DNA of 64,000 bases from Paenibacillus wynnii (GTDB lineage: Bacteria > Bacillota > Bacilli > Paenibacillales > Paenibacillaceae), in assembly GCF_000757885.1 (NCBI RefSeq), contig NZ_JQCR01000002.1:806001-870000 (forward strand), written 5' to 3'. A program made the position numbers and the translations under genes. Within the stretch, counting starts at the first letter, position 1. Every line of letters starts with the position of its first letter. Positions 9,305-17,036 of this stretch are shown piece by piece. Under the pieces are notes generated by a model. It was not told where the DNA came from, made no database searches, and saw only the letters and a program-made list of their open reading frames with translations.

Positions 9305-10084
9305 TCAGAGCGGAATATCCATGATCTTCGATATCCAGAGATAGCATAGAAACAGCGCCGCCAATGCCAACGTTGAAATTGCAAACCCAGCCCCTGTATA
9401 CATGGGCTCCATATAATCGCCGGCTGTTAGGCTCATGAACATTACCATGGCTAGTGGAGAAACCAGTAGTGCCTTAGCCTCAAATTTCTTCTGTGCAACA
9501 GTTACGGCTATTTCCTGCTGAATATCCAGCTTCTCGCTTATAACGGTTGAGGTACGGCGCACTACTTCAACTAAATCTCCCCCGGTCCGTTTGCAGACGG
9601 TGAATACATCAGCGAATCGGTCAATGTCCTCCATTCCTGCTCTTCTGCTGAAGTCGTGCAGCGCTTCCTCAACAGGCTGCGCATATTCTAGCCGGGCACA
9701 AATAATATTCAGCTCAGCTATCATATCGCTACCGCCTTCGGGGTCGAGCATAAGCAGATCCTGCACAGCCTCCCGAAAGGCATTCTCCACGGATCGCCCA
9801 GCGGACAACGAGGAGGACAAGGAAAACAGTGTCTGCTTGAAATGCAGATTCAACGCCGCACGCCGCCTTATCATCAAATAATTCCTTAATAGCCGGGGAG
9901 CATAACCCGCAAAGGGAACCAGCGCAAGCGATAAGATCCAATGATGATAAAAGAGATAGCCAACCCCAAACAGCAGCATTCCTCCCATACCTAAGGCTGT
10001 GACTTTTTGCAGCAAGGTTAGTTCATAGACAGTATAGTTCGGCAGTAATTGTGCAAGTTCCATCTTAGTCAACCGCCACCTCAT
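9305..10084 (-). CDS. tadB: Tad inner-membrane platform protein TadB
   Basis: 259-residue GspF-family membrane protein, partner of TadC. Membrane segments lie near residues 30-65 and 210-255. The cytoplasmic GspF-like part contains SLSSSLSAGRSVENAFREA and RFADVFTVCKRTGGDLVEVV, both typical. The start is unclear: ATG 10084 overlaps the end of cpaF by 20 bp, while ATG 10063 lies one base after the cpaF stop; neither has an ideally spaced ribosome site. Coupled translation with cpaF is likely either way. Confidence 0.88.
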   Translation of the reverse strand: MRWRLTKMELAQLLPNYTVYELTLLQKVTALGMGGMLLFGVGYLFYHHWILSLALVPFAGYAPRLLRNYLMIRRRAALNLHFKQTLFSLSSSLSAGRSVENAFREAVQDLLMLDPEGGSDMIAELNIICARLEYAQPVEEALHDFSRRAGMEDIDRFADVFTVCKRTGGDLVEVVRRTSTVISEKLDIQQEIAVTVAQKKFEAKALLVSPLAMVMFMSLTAGDYMEPMYTGAGFAISTLALAALFLCYLWISKIMDIPL

Positions 10085-11333
10085 TCCTATCCAGAGCTCT
10101 TAAGTGAGATAAAGGATGTGCATGAATACCGGACATTCGAAGCTTATCCGTATGCAGCAAAGGGTTTCCGGTAGGCATCAGCCCTCCCTGTACCCGTCCG
10201 CTCTGCTCCCCCGTCTCCTGAAATTCGTACAGGGGGTTTAGCAGCACTTCTCCGTCCTTCAAACCGGCGACCTCACTGATTTCCAACACCCGACGCGTTC
10301 GATCTCTTAACCTAGATAAATGAACAAAGATATCAATGGCTGACCCAATCTGCTGCCGCACTACTGCGATAGGTAGATCTGCTCCACTGAGGACCATTGT
10401 CTCCAACCGGCTGACCATATCCCTCGAACTGTTCGAATGGCCCGTTGACAATGACCCATCATGTCCCGTATTCATCGCCTGCAGCATATCGAGGCATTCC
10501 GCGCCACGAACCTCTCCAACTACAATCCGGTTGGGTCTCATCCGCAGGGAAGAACGAATCAGGTCCCGGATGGTGATCTCCCCCTTTCCCTCAGTGTTAA
10601 CGTTCCGTGTCTCCAGAGAGACCAGATTGGGCACCGTTACAATTTGCAGCTCCGCAGAATCTTCTATAGTAATGACACGTTCCTGAGGAGGTATGAATTG
10701 GGACAATGCGTTCAGAAAAGTGGTTTTGCCAGAGCCCGTACCCCCGCTTATAAAAATGTTATATTTAGCAGCAACCAAAATTTGCAGAAGCTCTGCTGCC
10801 TCTGGACTGAGTGCATCACGGCGTACCAGATCATCCATGGTCATCGGTGACTCCGGAAATTTCCGGATGGTCATCGCGGGACCTTTTAGCGCAACGGGAG
10901 GCAAAACGATATTAACGCGGGAACCGTCCTTCAGCCTTGCATCCACTATAGGGGAAGATTCATTCACCACTCTGTTGACACCGGACACTACACTCTGGAT
11001 AATATCCTCCAGTCTGCTTGCCGATTCAAAAGCCAAAGGAAGCCGGCGAATCTGCCCTTCCTCCTCTATGAAAATATCGCGATGACTGTTAATCATAATT
11101 TCAGTGATGGCCGGATTATCAACCAGCGGCTGCAATATATCTAATCCCCGGAAAGAATCGAATAATCTTTTGACAAGTTCAAGCTTCTCCTGAGCCGTGA
11201 GATAACGAAGATTCTCCCGTTCAAAGGTTGTCCTTTCGATGTAAGTGAGTAGTTCACGGTTATCCACTGTAGAGGTAACATTAAGCCCTTCCCGAATATC
11301 ATTTCGAAGCTTTCTGAACATTTCCTCATTCAT
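10065..11333 (-). CDS. cpaF: Tad secretion ATPase CpaF/TadA
   Basis: Hexameric traffic ATPase powering pilus assembly in the cytoplasm, 422 residues. Visible motifs: Walker A GGTGSGKTT (near residue 200), Asp box TIEDSAEL, Walker B-like RIVVGEVRG and the His box MNTGHDGSLSTGHSNS. The N-terminal all-alpha domain precedes the conserved ITEIMINS stretch. ATG 11333 is preceded by GGAGAG and overlaps the tadZ stop by 8 bp, so translation is probably coupled. The last ~40 residues after the ATPase core are Gly/Pro-rich and not conserved-looking. Confidence 0.96.
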   Translation of the reverse strand: MNEEMFRKLRNDIREGLNVTSTVDNRELLTYIERTTFERENLRYLTAQEKLELVKRLFDSFRGLDILQPLVDNPAITEIMINSHRDIFIEEEGQIRRLPLAFESASRLEDIIQSVVSGVNRVVNESSPIVDARLKDGSRVNIVLPPVALKGPAMTIRKFPESPMTMDDLVRRDALSPEAAELLQILVAAKYNIFISGGTGSGKTTFLNALSQFIPPQERVITIEDSAELQIVTVPNLVSLETRNVNTEGKGEITIRDLIRSSLRMRPNRIVVGEVRGAECLDMLQAMNTGHDGSLSTGHSNSSRDMVSRLETMVLSGADLPIAVVRQQIGSAIDIFVHLSRLRDRTRRVLEISEVAGLKDGEVLLNPLYEFQETGEQSGRVQGGLMPTGNPLLHTDKLRMSGIHAHPLSHLRALDRNEVAVD

Positions 11334-12492
11334 AGCGGCTCTCCATAGCAAAAGTGTGCGGCAGCATAGGCCCCAACATTCTCCTGCATAGCTGAAGAAT
11401 TTCCTGATGGAACAGGGGGGAATTCAGATACAACTCGCTGCGGTACGGCTGATTCCAAGAAGATATATACGGTAGGATGCTGTCTAGCGGTATGCCATCG
11501 AGGGGTGGTCTTTCACCAGACACCTCCGAAAAGCAATTCATAACAAACCTGCTCCTGTCGATCAGACCCGGCGGCTCCCCCCCATGTGGGGCGGCGTAAT
11601 GGGACAACCACTTCCCAGCCTTATGTATACTTACATCATCATCTCTAAGCACCCACAGCAGGACACCGCATTTTTCCATCACAGCCTCCGTACGCTCTTC
11701 CCCGATACTTCCCGTATCGATGATTACAACGTCATACCGTCTCCCGGACGCTACAAGCTCCATTAGATCCAAGGTGTCCCTCTTGTTCATTTGAAGCATT
11801 TCCTTTACATTGCTTACCGGTTTAAAAGCGTCACACCGCGGGTTCTCATGGCGTATGGCATAACTCTGTATTTCTCCTTGAATCCCTGCCTCCGAGTCTC
11901 TGTTGGCCTGGATTTCGTAGAGCAATCTCTCTAACCCCGGCATATTGTCCCTAATCGAACGGAGATATAGGCTGCTGCTGTCCACACTCTCCAGATTGAG
12001 GTAGAAGACTGACAAACCAAGATCACTTAGCTGCTTCACTATATTTAAGGCGATTACTGTTTTTCCGCTGCTCCCGCTGCCGGATACTACCCCAAGCAGA
12101 AGGGTCTCCCCCTCAACCGCAGAGCATGCCCGTGTCCGCTCCACTTCACATAGCTGCAGCATAGAGGTTAGCAGCGAAGGGAGTGCTTGATACTTGGCTA
12201 TAACTTGTCCGGCGGATAAGCTCTTGCTAATTTTCCCGATCATCCCTCCTTCCTCGCTAAGTACGGCCCATGGAACTGCAACTCTGCCCTCTACCAACCA
12301 AGCTTCAATAAAAGCTGGATCTCCTACTACGGCGTCCGGCACCTCCTCTTCCTTCATATATTCCACAAAAGTATCCATCCGGCTAAAAGCTGTAATATGC
12401 AACCTGTCCCCGTACTCGCTGTGACGAACATAATGCAGCAAGGGTTCAATATACTGACTTTCCCGCACAGCAAGTACAATTCTTGCGGCCAT
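11326..12492 (-). CDS. TadZ/CpaE-like localisation ATPase, first gene of the Tad operon
   Basis: 388 residues: an N-terminal receiver-like domain lacking a clear phospho-Asp context, then a MinD/ParA-like ATPase domain with the deviant Walker A SGSGSSGKT near residue 135 and DVVIIDTGS as Walker B. TadZ/CpaE proteins place the Tad machine at its site in the cell. The start is ATG 12492, with AAGGAGG six bases upstream. A TTG at 12525 would extend the protein but lies in the U-tract of the leader terminator and has no ribosome site, so it is rejected. Confidence 0.85.
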   Translation of the reverse strand: MAARIVLAVRESQYIEPLLHYVRHSEYGDRLHITAFSRMDTFVEYMKEEEVPDAVVGDPAFIEAWLVEGRVAVPWAVLSEEGGMIGKISKSLSAGQVIAKYQALPSLLTSMLQLCEVERTRACSAVEGETLLLGVVSGSGSSGKTVIALNIVKQLSDLGLSVFYLNLESVDSSSLYLRSIRDNMPGLERLLYEIQANRDSEAGIQGEIQSYAIRHENPRCDAFKPVSNVKEMLQMNKRDTLDLMELVASGRRYDVVIIDTGSIGEERTEAVMEKCGVLLWVLRDDDVSIHKAGKWLSHYAAPHGGEPPGLIDRSRFVMNCFSEVSGERPPLDGIPLDSILPYISSWNQPYRSELYLNSPLFHQEILQLCRRMLGPMLPHTFAMESRYE

Positions 12493-12528
12493 GGAACTCC
12501 TCCTTCCCCTAAAAAAAGACAGCAAAAA

Positions 12529-12570
12529 AGCACCGCCAATAACCGCGTGAAACGGTTATAGAACGGTGCT
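12529..12570 (-). terminator. Intrinsic terminator in the 5' leader of the Tad operon
   Basis: On the minus strand AGCACCG (12570-12564) pairs with CGGTGCT (12535-12529) around an inner ATAACCG/CGGTTAT stem, followed at once by TTTTTT and a second T-rich run. It lies after the promoter at 12598-12626 and before the tadZ ribosome site, with no other minus-strand gene upstream to terminate. It therefore looks like an attenuator through which the pilus operon must be read. No known riboswitch core is recognised in the roughly 20 nt before it. Confidence 0.75.
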
Positions 12571-12597
12571 TCCGTTACTATCCTTTAATTTACAGCT

Positions 12598-12626
12598 ATA
12601 GTAGCATATATACAGAAAGCTATCAA
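12598..12626 (-). promoter_or_regulatory. Sigma-A promoter of the Tad operon
   Basis: TTGATA (12626-12621), a 17-bp spacer, then TACTAT (12603-12598) on the minus strand. Transcription would begin near 12591, leaving a leader of about 100 nt that holds the terminator hairpin and the AAGGAGG site of tadZ. Confidence 0.65.
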
Positions 12627-12799
12627 TGATTATTTTTTCACATATAGATTGGACTTAAGTTTTTTGAGGCTCTTTCTCGAAATCAGTGCTTGAATTCCGT
12701 TTAGGTCACTGTACCGGGAACGATTTCGTTCTAACTTCGCCTATGTTTCACAGGGATCGGGGCAACAAATCCCTATAGGTAGCCAAATCCGGGTTACGT

Positions 12800-12994
12800 T
12801 CGGTGAATTACAGGGGAAAATGCCCGCTAATACCGACCGAAACGCTATGTAATTGAGATTAGAGGAAAAATACCCCTATAATCTTACCCATACCGTCCCA
12901 AGGAGGTATATTCTCAAAATTAGCGTGCGAAATTCCCTCTGTTTGCCCAAACGGGGTGCCAGGTGCAGAAATAGAGGGAGAAAAACCCTCTATT
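12800..12994. repeat. Cluster of degenerate small hairpins in a gene-free stretch
   Basis: The 460 bp between the Tad promoter and the nuclease gene hold no credible gene. They contain several small hairpins of one style, purine run-A-rich loop-pyrimidine run. The clearest is AATAGAGGG-N7-CCCTCTATT (12970-12994, 9 perfect bp). Weaker relatives are the AGGGGAAAATGCCCG stretch (near 12812-12826) and AGAGGAAAAATACCCCT (12861-12877). None has a T-run like a terminator. They look like degenerate intergenic repeat units; whether they form RNA or DNA structures is not known. Confidence 0.5.
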
Positions 12995-13088
12995 GTGCGA
13001 AACAGACTTCTGTCCTTCTCGTCACCTATCAAGCACTGATTTTAGTGCAGCATTCAGGCTATAATCTACGATGAGGAGTGTGAACATC

Positions 13089-13640
13089 ATGAACCATCAA
13101 TTCACCTTAAAAGCTATGCTACTGCTCATTTTACTTTTAATGCTAGTTGGATGTCAGCTAACCCCGCAAGAAACCGACCCCAATAGGACCCAAGTTCAGC
13201 TCATACGTACTATTGATGGAGATACCTTGACTGTTACCTATAACGGGAAGCAGGAGAAAGTGAGACTGCTGCTGATAGATACGCCTGAAATGTCCGATTC
13301 TATTTACGGGAAGGAGCCTTATGCACAGGAAGCCAAAAGCTATACAGCGAAGCTGATACAAAATGCCGAGAGGCTGGAGCTAGAATTCGATGACGGGCCG
13401 GAGCGGGATAAATATTCGCGATTACTCGCATATGTATACGTTGATGGTATTATGCTGCAGGAGGCTTTACTGAAACAGGGATTGGCACGAGTCGCTTATA
13501 TCTATCCGCCTAATGTGCGACACGTAGATATGTTCAAAGAAATTGAAGATAAAAGCCAAGATATGGCCTTAGGCATTTGGAGTGTAGAGGATTACGTGCA
13601 AAAAGATGGTTTTCATCCAGAGGTAATGATTGAACCCTAA
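13089..13640 (+). CDS. Thermonuclease-like (SNase-fold) lipoprotein
   Basis: 183 residues. A lipoprotein signal (LLLILLLMLVGC, lipobox LVGC near residue 22) precedes a staphylococcal-nuclease domain. That domain keeps the family's active-site pattern: VQLIRTIDGDTLTVTY with the acidic metal ligand, RLLLIDTPEM with its Arg, and ERDKYSRLLAYVYVDG with the second Arg. It would degrade nucleic acid at the outer face of the membrane. ATG 13089 is chosen over the ATG at 13071 because GAGGAGTG lies 8 bases before it. Converges on the DCC protein gene. Confidence 0.88.
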   Translation: MNHQFTLKAMLLLILLLMLVGCQLTPQETDPNRTQVQLIRTIDGDTLTVTYNGKQEKVRLLLIDTPEMSDSIYGKEPYAQEAKSYTAKLIQNAERLELEFDDGPERDKYSRLLAYVYVDGIMLQEALLKQGLARVAYIYPPNVRHVDMFKEIEDKSQDMALGIWSVEDYVQKDGFHPEVMIEP

Positions 13641-13653
13641 AAAAAAGACCCGG

Positions 13654-14109
13654 CTACAGGAATCTCCGCCGGATATCTGGTGTGGGAAGAAGACACTGTT
13701 CGTCAAGCCCGAACCAGCGGTAACGATTCCTAGCTACATAACGGTACAATACGTTACGCAGTGGGGGCGGCAAGAATATGAACCCATATGCAACAGGCCA
13801 CGGATAACGCAGCCTACGAGCTATGCGAAGCACTGCCGCCGACTCGGTATAATAGACTCCGTTCTCCAGCAGTACAACCGTACTTAATTGTCCGCGCTCC
13901 AAGACTATGCCATTCATATGAATCAGTTCTTGAGCAATTTCACTCTGTAGGGAGGCGAACATGAACCTGCCCTTAGGGTCTCGTGGAATAATAAACCGAA
14001 CCAACCCTTGGCATAGATGGCATACACCGTCGATCAGCACAATGGATTTCCCTGCTGTAGGATCTACCGTATCTACCTGCAACCCTTCATGCCCCCGTTC
14101 TTCGCTCAT
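13654..14109 (-). CDS. DCC-family thiol-disulfide oxidoreductase (DUF393, YuxK-like)
   Basis: 151 residues from ATG 14109; an ATG at 14160 is in frame but has no better ribosome site. The thioredoxin-like DxxCxxC motif is VLIDGVCHLC near residue 30, which gives the family its name. Other family stretches are GRFMFASLQSE and YRWFGLDEQCLLP, the latter with a further Cys. The redox partner is unknown for most of the family. It ends 13 bp from the convergent nuclease gene. Confidence 0.85.
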   Translation of the reverse strand: MSEERGHEGLQVDTVDPTAGKSIVLIDGVCHLCQGLVRFIIPRDPKGRFMFASLQSEIAQELIHMNGIVLERGQLSTVVLLENGVYYTESAAVLRIARRLRYPWPVAYGFIFLPPPLRNVLYRYVARNRYRWFGLDEQCLLPTPDIRRRFL

Positions 14110-14168
14110 TAGTCCCACGCCCTTTCGTAATACGCTTAGTATATCCGAATAAATAGGCAAAACAAAAA

Positions 14169-14186
14169 CGCGGGAAAACTCCCGCG
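14169..14186 (-). terminator. Rho-independent terminator after the Cys-rich small gene
   Basis: CGCGGGA/TCCCGCG with a 4-nt loop, followed on the minus strand by TTTTTGTTTT. It closes the transcript of the gene at 14208-14486 and separates it from the DCC gene. Confidence 0.8.
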
Positions 14187-14207
14187 CTTCATGTTCCGTT
14201 CATTCTG

Positions 14208-14486
14208 TTACTCGGCAATTGCCTTTTCAATCCATTTATCCCCGATCATTTGTCCTTCGAAGTCAGGAGTGAATGCATCCATGCATTTGCAGATGAAATC
14301 TTTGCGGCAAATGGGGCATGGTGTTTTAAGCAGGCGGCTGATGTTTGTCATTTTCCATTCCGGAAACCGATTATAAAACACACGGCACTCCGTTCCATCA
14401 GCAAGCTTGATAATGAACTCGAACAACCCATCCTTATCATTGCTGCTCGCTTTGGTAACATTCGTAATATTCGGTCTGTAAGACAT
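14208..14486 (-). CDS. Conserved-looking small protein with a CPxC-xn-CKC motif, function unknown
   Basis: 92 residues from ATG 14486, five bases after GGGTGA. The sequence CPICRKDFICKCM near residue 58 has four cysteines in two pairs and could bind zinc, but it is not a zinc ribbon I recognise. The rest is a compact mix of beta (KLADGTECRVFYNRFPEW) and a C-terminal helix. Single-gene unit with its own terminator. No function is proposed. Confidence 0.6.
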   Translation of the reverse strand: MSYRPNITNVTKASSNDKDGLFEFIIKLADGTECRVFYNRFPEWKMTNISRLLKTPCPICRKDFICKCMDAFTPDFEGQMIGDKWIEKAIAE

Positions 14487-14688
14487 CTTCATCACCCATT
14501 ATTTAAATTTTTTGTTTGTTAAATAGAACACACTGACATATACAGATACCTAGACATATTAAAGAATTTTAAGGGGGATGTCAACCAACGCAGTCTTAGT
14601 AGCCCTCTATTTGCAGTACTTTTTAATGATCTTGTCTCTTTTTAGCCATTATTGCCATGAAAGTCCTTGTCTACCCGTTCCTGGAGGT

Positions 14689-14725
14689 TTGACTATTCTC
14701 ATTAATAGTGTACAATTAAATTGTA
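14689..14725 (+). promoter_or_regulatory. Sigma-A promoter overlapped by a perfect OhrR-type operator
   Basis: TTGACT (14689-14694), a 16-bp spacer and TACAAT (14711-14716). The -10 is the first half of the perfect palindrome TACAATTAAATTGTA (14711-14725), which matches the B. subtilis OhrR operator upstream of ohrA as I recall it. A repressor bound there would cover the -10 and the start point. This predicts peroxide-inducible expression of the glutathione peroxidase at 14754. Confidence 0.8.
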
Positions 14726-14753
14726 ATAAATATATGTTCGGGAGGTATTATTT

Positions 14754-15233
14754 ATGAGTATCTATGAGTTCGAAGCCAACACCCTTCGCGGGGAAGAGGA
14801 ATCGTTATCCAAGTATAAAGACAAAGTACTTTTAGTCGTAAATACAGCCAGCAAATGCGGATTTACCCCTCAATATAAAGGTCTTCAAGAGGTGTACGAG
14901 AAATTTAAAGACCGCGGATTTGAAGTACTAGGCTTCCCCAGCAATCAGTTCGCCGGACAAGAGCCGGGTGAAGGTGAAGATATCGCCGAGTTCTGTGAGA
15001 TTAATTACGGAGTAACCTTCCCTATGTATGAAAAGATTGATGTAAAAGGTGACGAAGCTCATCCTTTATTCAAGTACCTGTCTAAGGAAGCCCCTGGCAT
15101 TCTGGGATCCAAAAGCATCAAGTGGAACTTCACTAAATTTCTGGTCGATCGCGAAGGACGCGTATTAAAGCGTTATTCACCACAAACAACTCCGGATCAG
15201 ATTGAAGCCGACATTGCTAAATTACTGGATTAG
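14754..15233 (+). CDS. Glutathione peroxidase-family thiol peroxidase (BsaA-like)
   Basis: 159 residues, a non-selenium GPx: the peroxidatic Cys is in [12 protein letters not shown] (near residue 36), where selenoenzymes have Sec. The Gln and Trp of the tetrad are in [12 protein letters not shown] and [10 protein letters not shown]. In bacteria such enzymes usually use thioredoxin rather than glutathione and reduce hydroperoxides in the cytoplasm. ATG 14754 follows GGGAGG. It is a single-gene unit between the OhrR-type promoter and a strong terminator. Confidence 0.93.
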   Translation: MSIYEFEANTLRGEEESLSKYKDKVLLVVNTASKCGFTPQYKGLQEVYEKFKDRGFEVLGFPSNQFAGQEPGEGEDIAEFCEINYGVTFPMYEKIDVKGDEAHPLFKYLSKEAPGILGSKSIKWNFTKFLVDREGRVLKRYSPQTTPDQIEADIAKLLD

Positions 15234-15246
15234 ATCATATTTTAAA

Positions 15247-15294
15247 AAGGATACTCTACCCCAACAGCTTTTAAATTGGTGGGTGAGTATCCTT
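15247..15294 (+). terminator. Terminator of the glutathione peroxidase gene
   Basis: AAGGATACTC/GAGTATCCTT, a 10-bp stem with further partial pairing in the loop, followed by TTTTT. It may also serve the convergent DUF1304 gene in the other direction, since A-runs precede the stem. Confidence 0.85.
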
Positions 15295-15315
15295 TTTTTA
15301 CGGACATATCTTAGA

Positions 15316-15684
15316 TTAACTTACCACTTGGAATAAGACGGCGATTATAGCAAGAAAAGCAGGTAAGGCTTGAATATAAATGATGGATTTCTTGGCAGTC
15401 AAGCTCCCTACAATACCCGCGATTACTACACATCCCAGGAAAAATAATTGAATGTGCTGACCCACAGTTTCATTTGGATATACCAAACCCCAGATTAATC
15501 CGGCAGCAAGAAATCCATTATATAAGCCTTGATTAAAAGCCAGCGATTTGGTATCTTTAGCAACTTGTTCTGTCATCCCAAATGCCTTCATCCCTTTGGG
15601 TGTAGCCCACAGGAACATTTCTAAATAAACAATATAAATATGTATAGCTGCAACTAATCCAACCAGTATCATACTAAGTAACAT
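15316..15684 (-). CDS. DUF1304 family membrane protein
   Basis: 122 residues with four predicted membrane helices, starting MLLSMILVGLVAAIHIYIVY. The family's conserved stretches ETPKGMKAFG-like (WATPKGMKAFGM) and NQGLYNGFLAAGLIWG are present. ATG 15684, preceded by GAGAGGA, places the first helix at the N-terminus as usual; an ATG at 15744 would add 20 polar residues. No function is established for the family. Confidence 0.85.
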   Translation of the reverse strand: MLLSMILVGLVAAIHIYIVYLEMFLWATPKGMKAFGMTEQVAKDTKSLAFNQGLYNGFLAAGLIWGLVYPNETVGQHIQLFFLGCVVIAGIVGSLTAKKSIIYIQALPAFLAIIAVLFQVVS

Positions 15685-15776
15685 TGAGCGTCCTCTCCCG
15701 GGTTTATATTTACTGTGATTATAGCACACGCCTTTTACATTCACCTCGAAGTGTGTTGGAGAAACATATCTAAAAA

Positions 15777-15815
15777 GGCTGTTCCTGGATCTTTTTCAAG
15801 ATTCATAGAACAGCC
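15777..15815 (-). terminator. Terminator of the sorbitol operon
   Basis: Minus-strand GGCTGTTC/GAACAGCC stem with an inner paired stretch, followed by TTTTT. It lies just after the srlD stop at 15838. Confidence 0.8.
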
Positions 15816-15837
15816 CGTTAATAAATTAGATAAATTA

Positions 15838-16617
15838 TTAGTGCATTACTTGTCCACCGGTTACATTAATGGCCTGGCCCGTCATATAAGCAGCCTTATC
15901 GGAGGCGTAAAAGATTACCGCGTTGGCGATATCATCATAAGTACAGCCACGCTTCAAAGGTACTTTGTCTGTATAGTATTGTTCTACCTCATTCTCAGCA
16001 ATACCTAATTTCTTAGCATATTGAGGTAGGAGGCTCTGGAACATGGGCGAGCTCAGTAAATTCCCAGGCATGATTGCATTCACACGGATATTATGTTCGG
16101 CTAGATCAAGGGCAAGACTTTGGGTAAGACCTACCCCTCCGAATTTCGAAGCAGAGTAGCCCGAGTTATGTTTACTCCCAACCTTCCCGGATTTGGAGTT
16201 AATTTGAATAATATTGCCGCCGCCTTGTTCAATCATGATCTTGGATACTTCACGTGAGCACAGGAAATAACCGGTCAAGTTAACATCAATAGATGTGGTC
16301 CAATCTTTAAGACCGAAATCGGTGATTTTTATACTTTTGGCAAAACCCGCCACATAGACCAGCAGGTCGATCCTCCCAAAGGCTTCCACCGTTTGCCGTA
16401 CCATTTCGGCCACTTCATCCTCCTGAGTTAAATCAACCCCAACCGCTAGCGCCTTTACGTTATGCTGTCCGCGAATGTCCGAGGCTACGCGTTCCGCATT
16501 CTCACAGATCAAATCAGCTACAATAATATCGTAACCCTCTACGGCTAAGCTGTGACTAAGCGCCTCCCCAAGACTTTGTCCTCCGCCAGCTATGATTGCT
16601 ACTTTGTTTCCGCTCAT
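15838..16617 (-). CDS. srlD: Sorbitol-6-phosphate 2-dehydrogenase
   Basis: Short-chain dehydrogenase, 259 residues, oxidising D-glucitol 6-phosphate to fructose 6-phosphate with NAD. The cofactor motif is AGGGQSLG near residue 12. The catalytic Tyr-Lys pair is in SGYSASKFGG, with Ser in QINSKSGKVG. The stretches NSKSGKVGSKHNSGYSA and MFQSLLPQYAKKLGI closely match enterobacterial SrlD. ATG 16617 is chosen (AAAGGGG eight bases upstream) over a TTG at 16623. Last gene of the operon. Confidence 0.96.
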   Translation of the reverse strand: MSGNKVAIIAGGGQSLGEALSHSLAVEGYDIIVADLICENAERVASDIRGQHNVKALAVGVDLTQEDEVAEMVRQTVEAFGRIDLLVYVAGFAKSIKITDFGLKDWTTSIDVNLTGYFLCSREVSKIMIEQGGGNIIQINSKSGKVGSKHNSGYSASKFGGVGLTQSLALDLAEHNIRVNAIMPGNLLSSPMFQSLLPQYAKKLGIAENEVEQYYTDKVPLKRGCTYDDIANAVIFYASDKAAYMTGQAINVTGGQVMH

Positions 16618-16637
16618 ATCCAAATCCCCTTTATAGT

Positions 16638-17003
16638 CTATTGTTTAAATATTTTAATTTCAGCGCCTTCTTCAGGCTTATGAAAATCTGTGTTCTCCAA
16701 ATACAACGTTCCCGGTAATCCATCGCTTTCTCTACCGTCAAACTGCAGCGTAATATGTCCCAGTTGCTCCAGATTTTTGGCCACCTTGCTGCCGACAGAC
16801 GTTATTTTATACTGGTGATTACCAAGCAGGAGGAAGTCCCCTTTGTTAATCTCGCCTTTTATTTCATTAATCGTAATCAGCAGACAATAATCCGCTACAT
16901 CTGCTGGAGCGTTATCACCAAACAGCACAAATATTTTATCTTCAACAAAATCGTATACAGACTTCCCGATCTTCGTAATTTTGGTTTCATATATGGTTTG
17001 CAT
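16638..17003 (-). CDS. srlB: Glucitol/sorbitol PTS enzyme IIA
   Basis: 121-residue cytoplasmic phosphocarrier that accepts phosphate from HPr and passes it to the IIB domain of SrlE. The family core LGNHQYKITSVGSKVAKNL and LGHITLQFDG is clear; the latter holds a conserved His. ATG 17003 follows GGAGGAG. It lies 33 bp after srlE and 20 bp before srlD. Confidence 0.94.
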   Translation of the reverse strand: MQTIYETKITKIGKSVYDFVEDKIFVLFGDNAPADVADYCLLITINEIKGEINKGDFLLLGNHQYKITSVGSKVAKNLEQLGHITLQFDGRESDGLPGTLYLENTDFHKPEEGAEIKIFKQ

Positions 17004-17036
17004 AGTATAGTCTCCTCCACTCTGCTCTCTGTTAAG

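Noticed and set aside
12493..12525. Upstream TTG start for TadZ
   Set aside because: It lies in the U-tract of the leader terminator and lacks a ribosome site; ATG 12492 has AAGGAGG at proper spacing.
12493..12591. Cyclic-di-GMP or other riboswitch in the Tad leader
   Set aside because: Only about 20 nt precede the terminator stem and no conserved aptamer core is visible. Kept as an unexplained attenuator.
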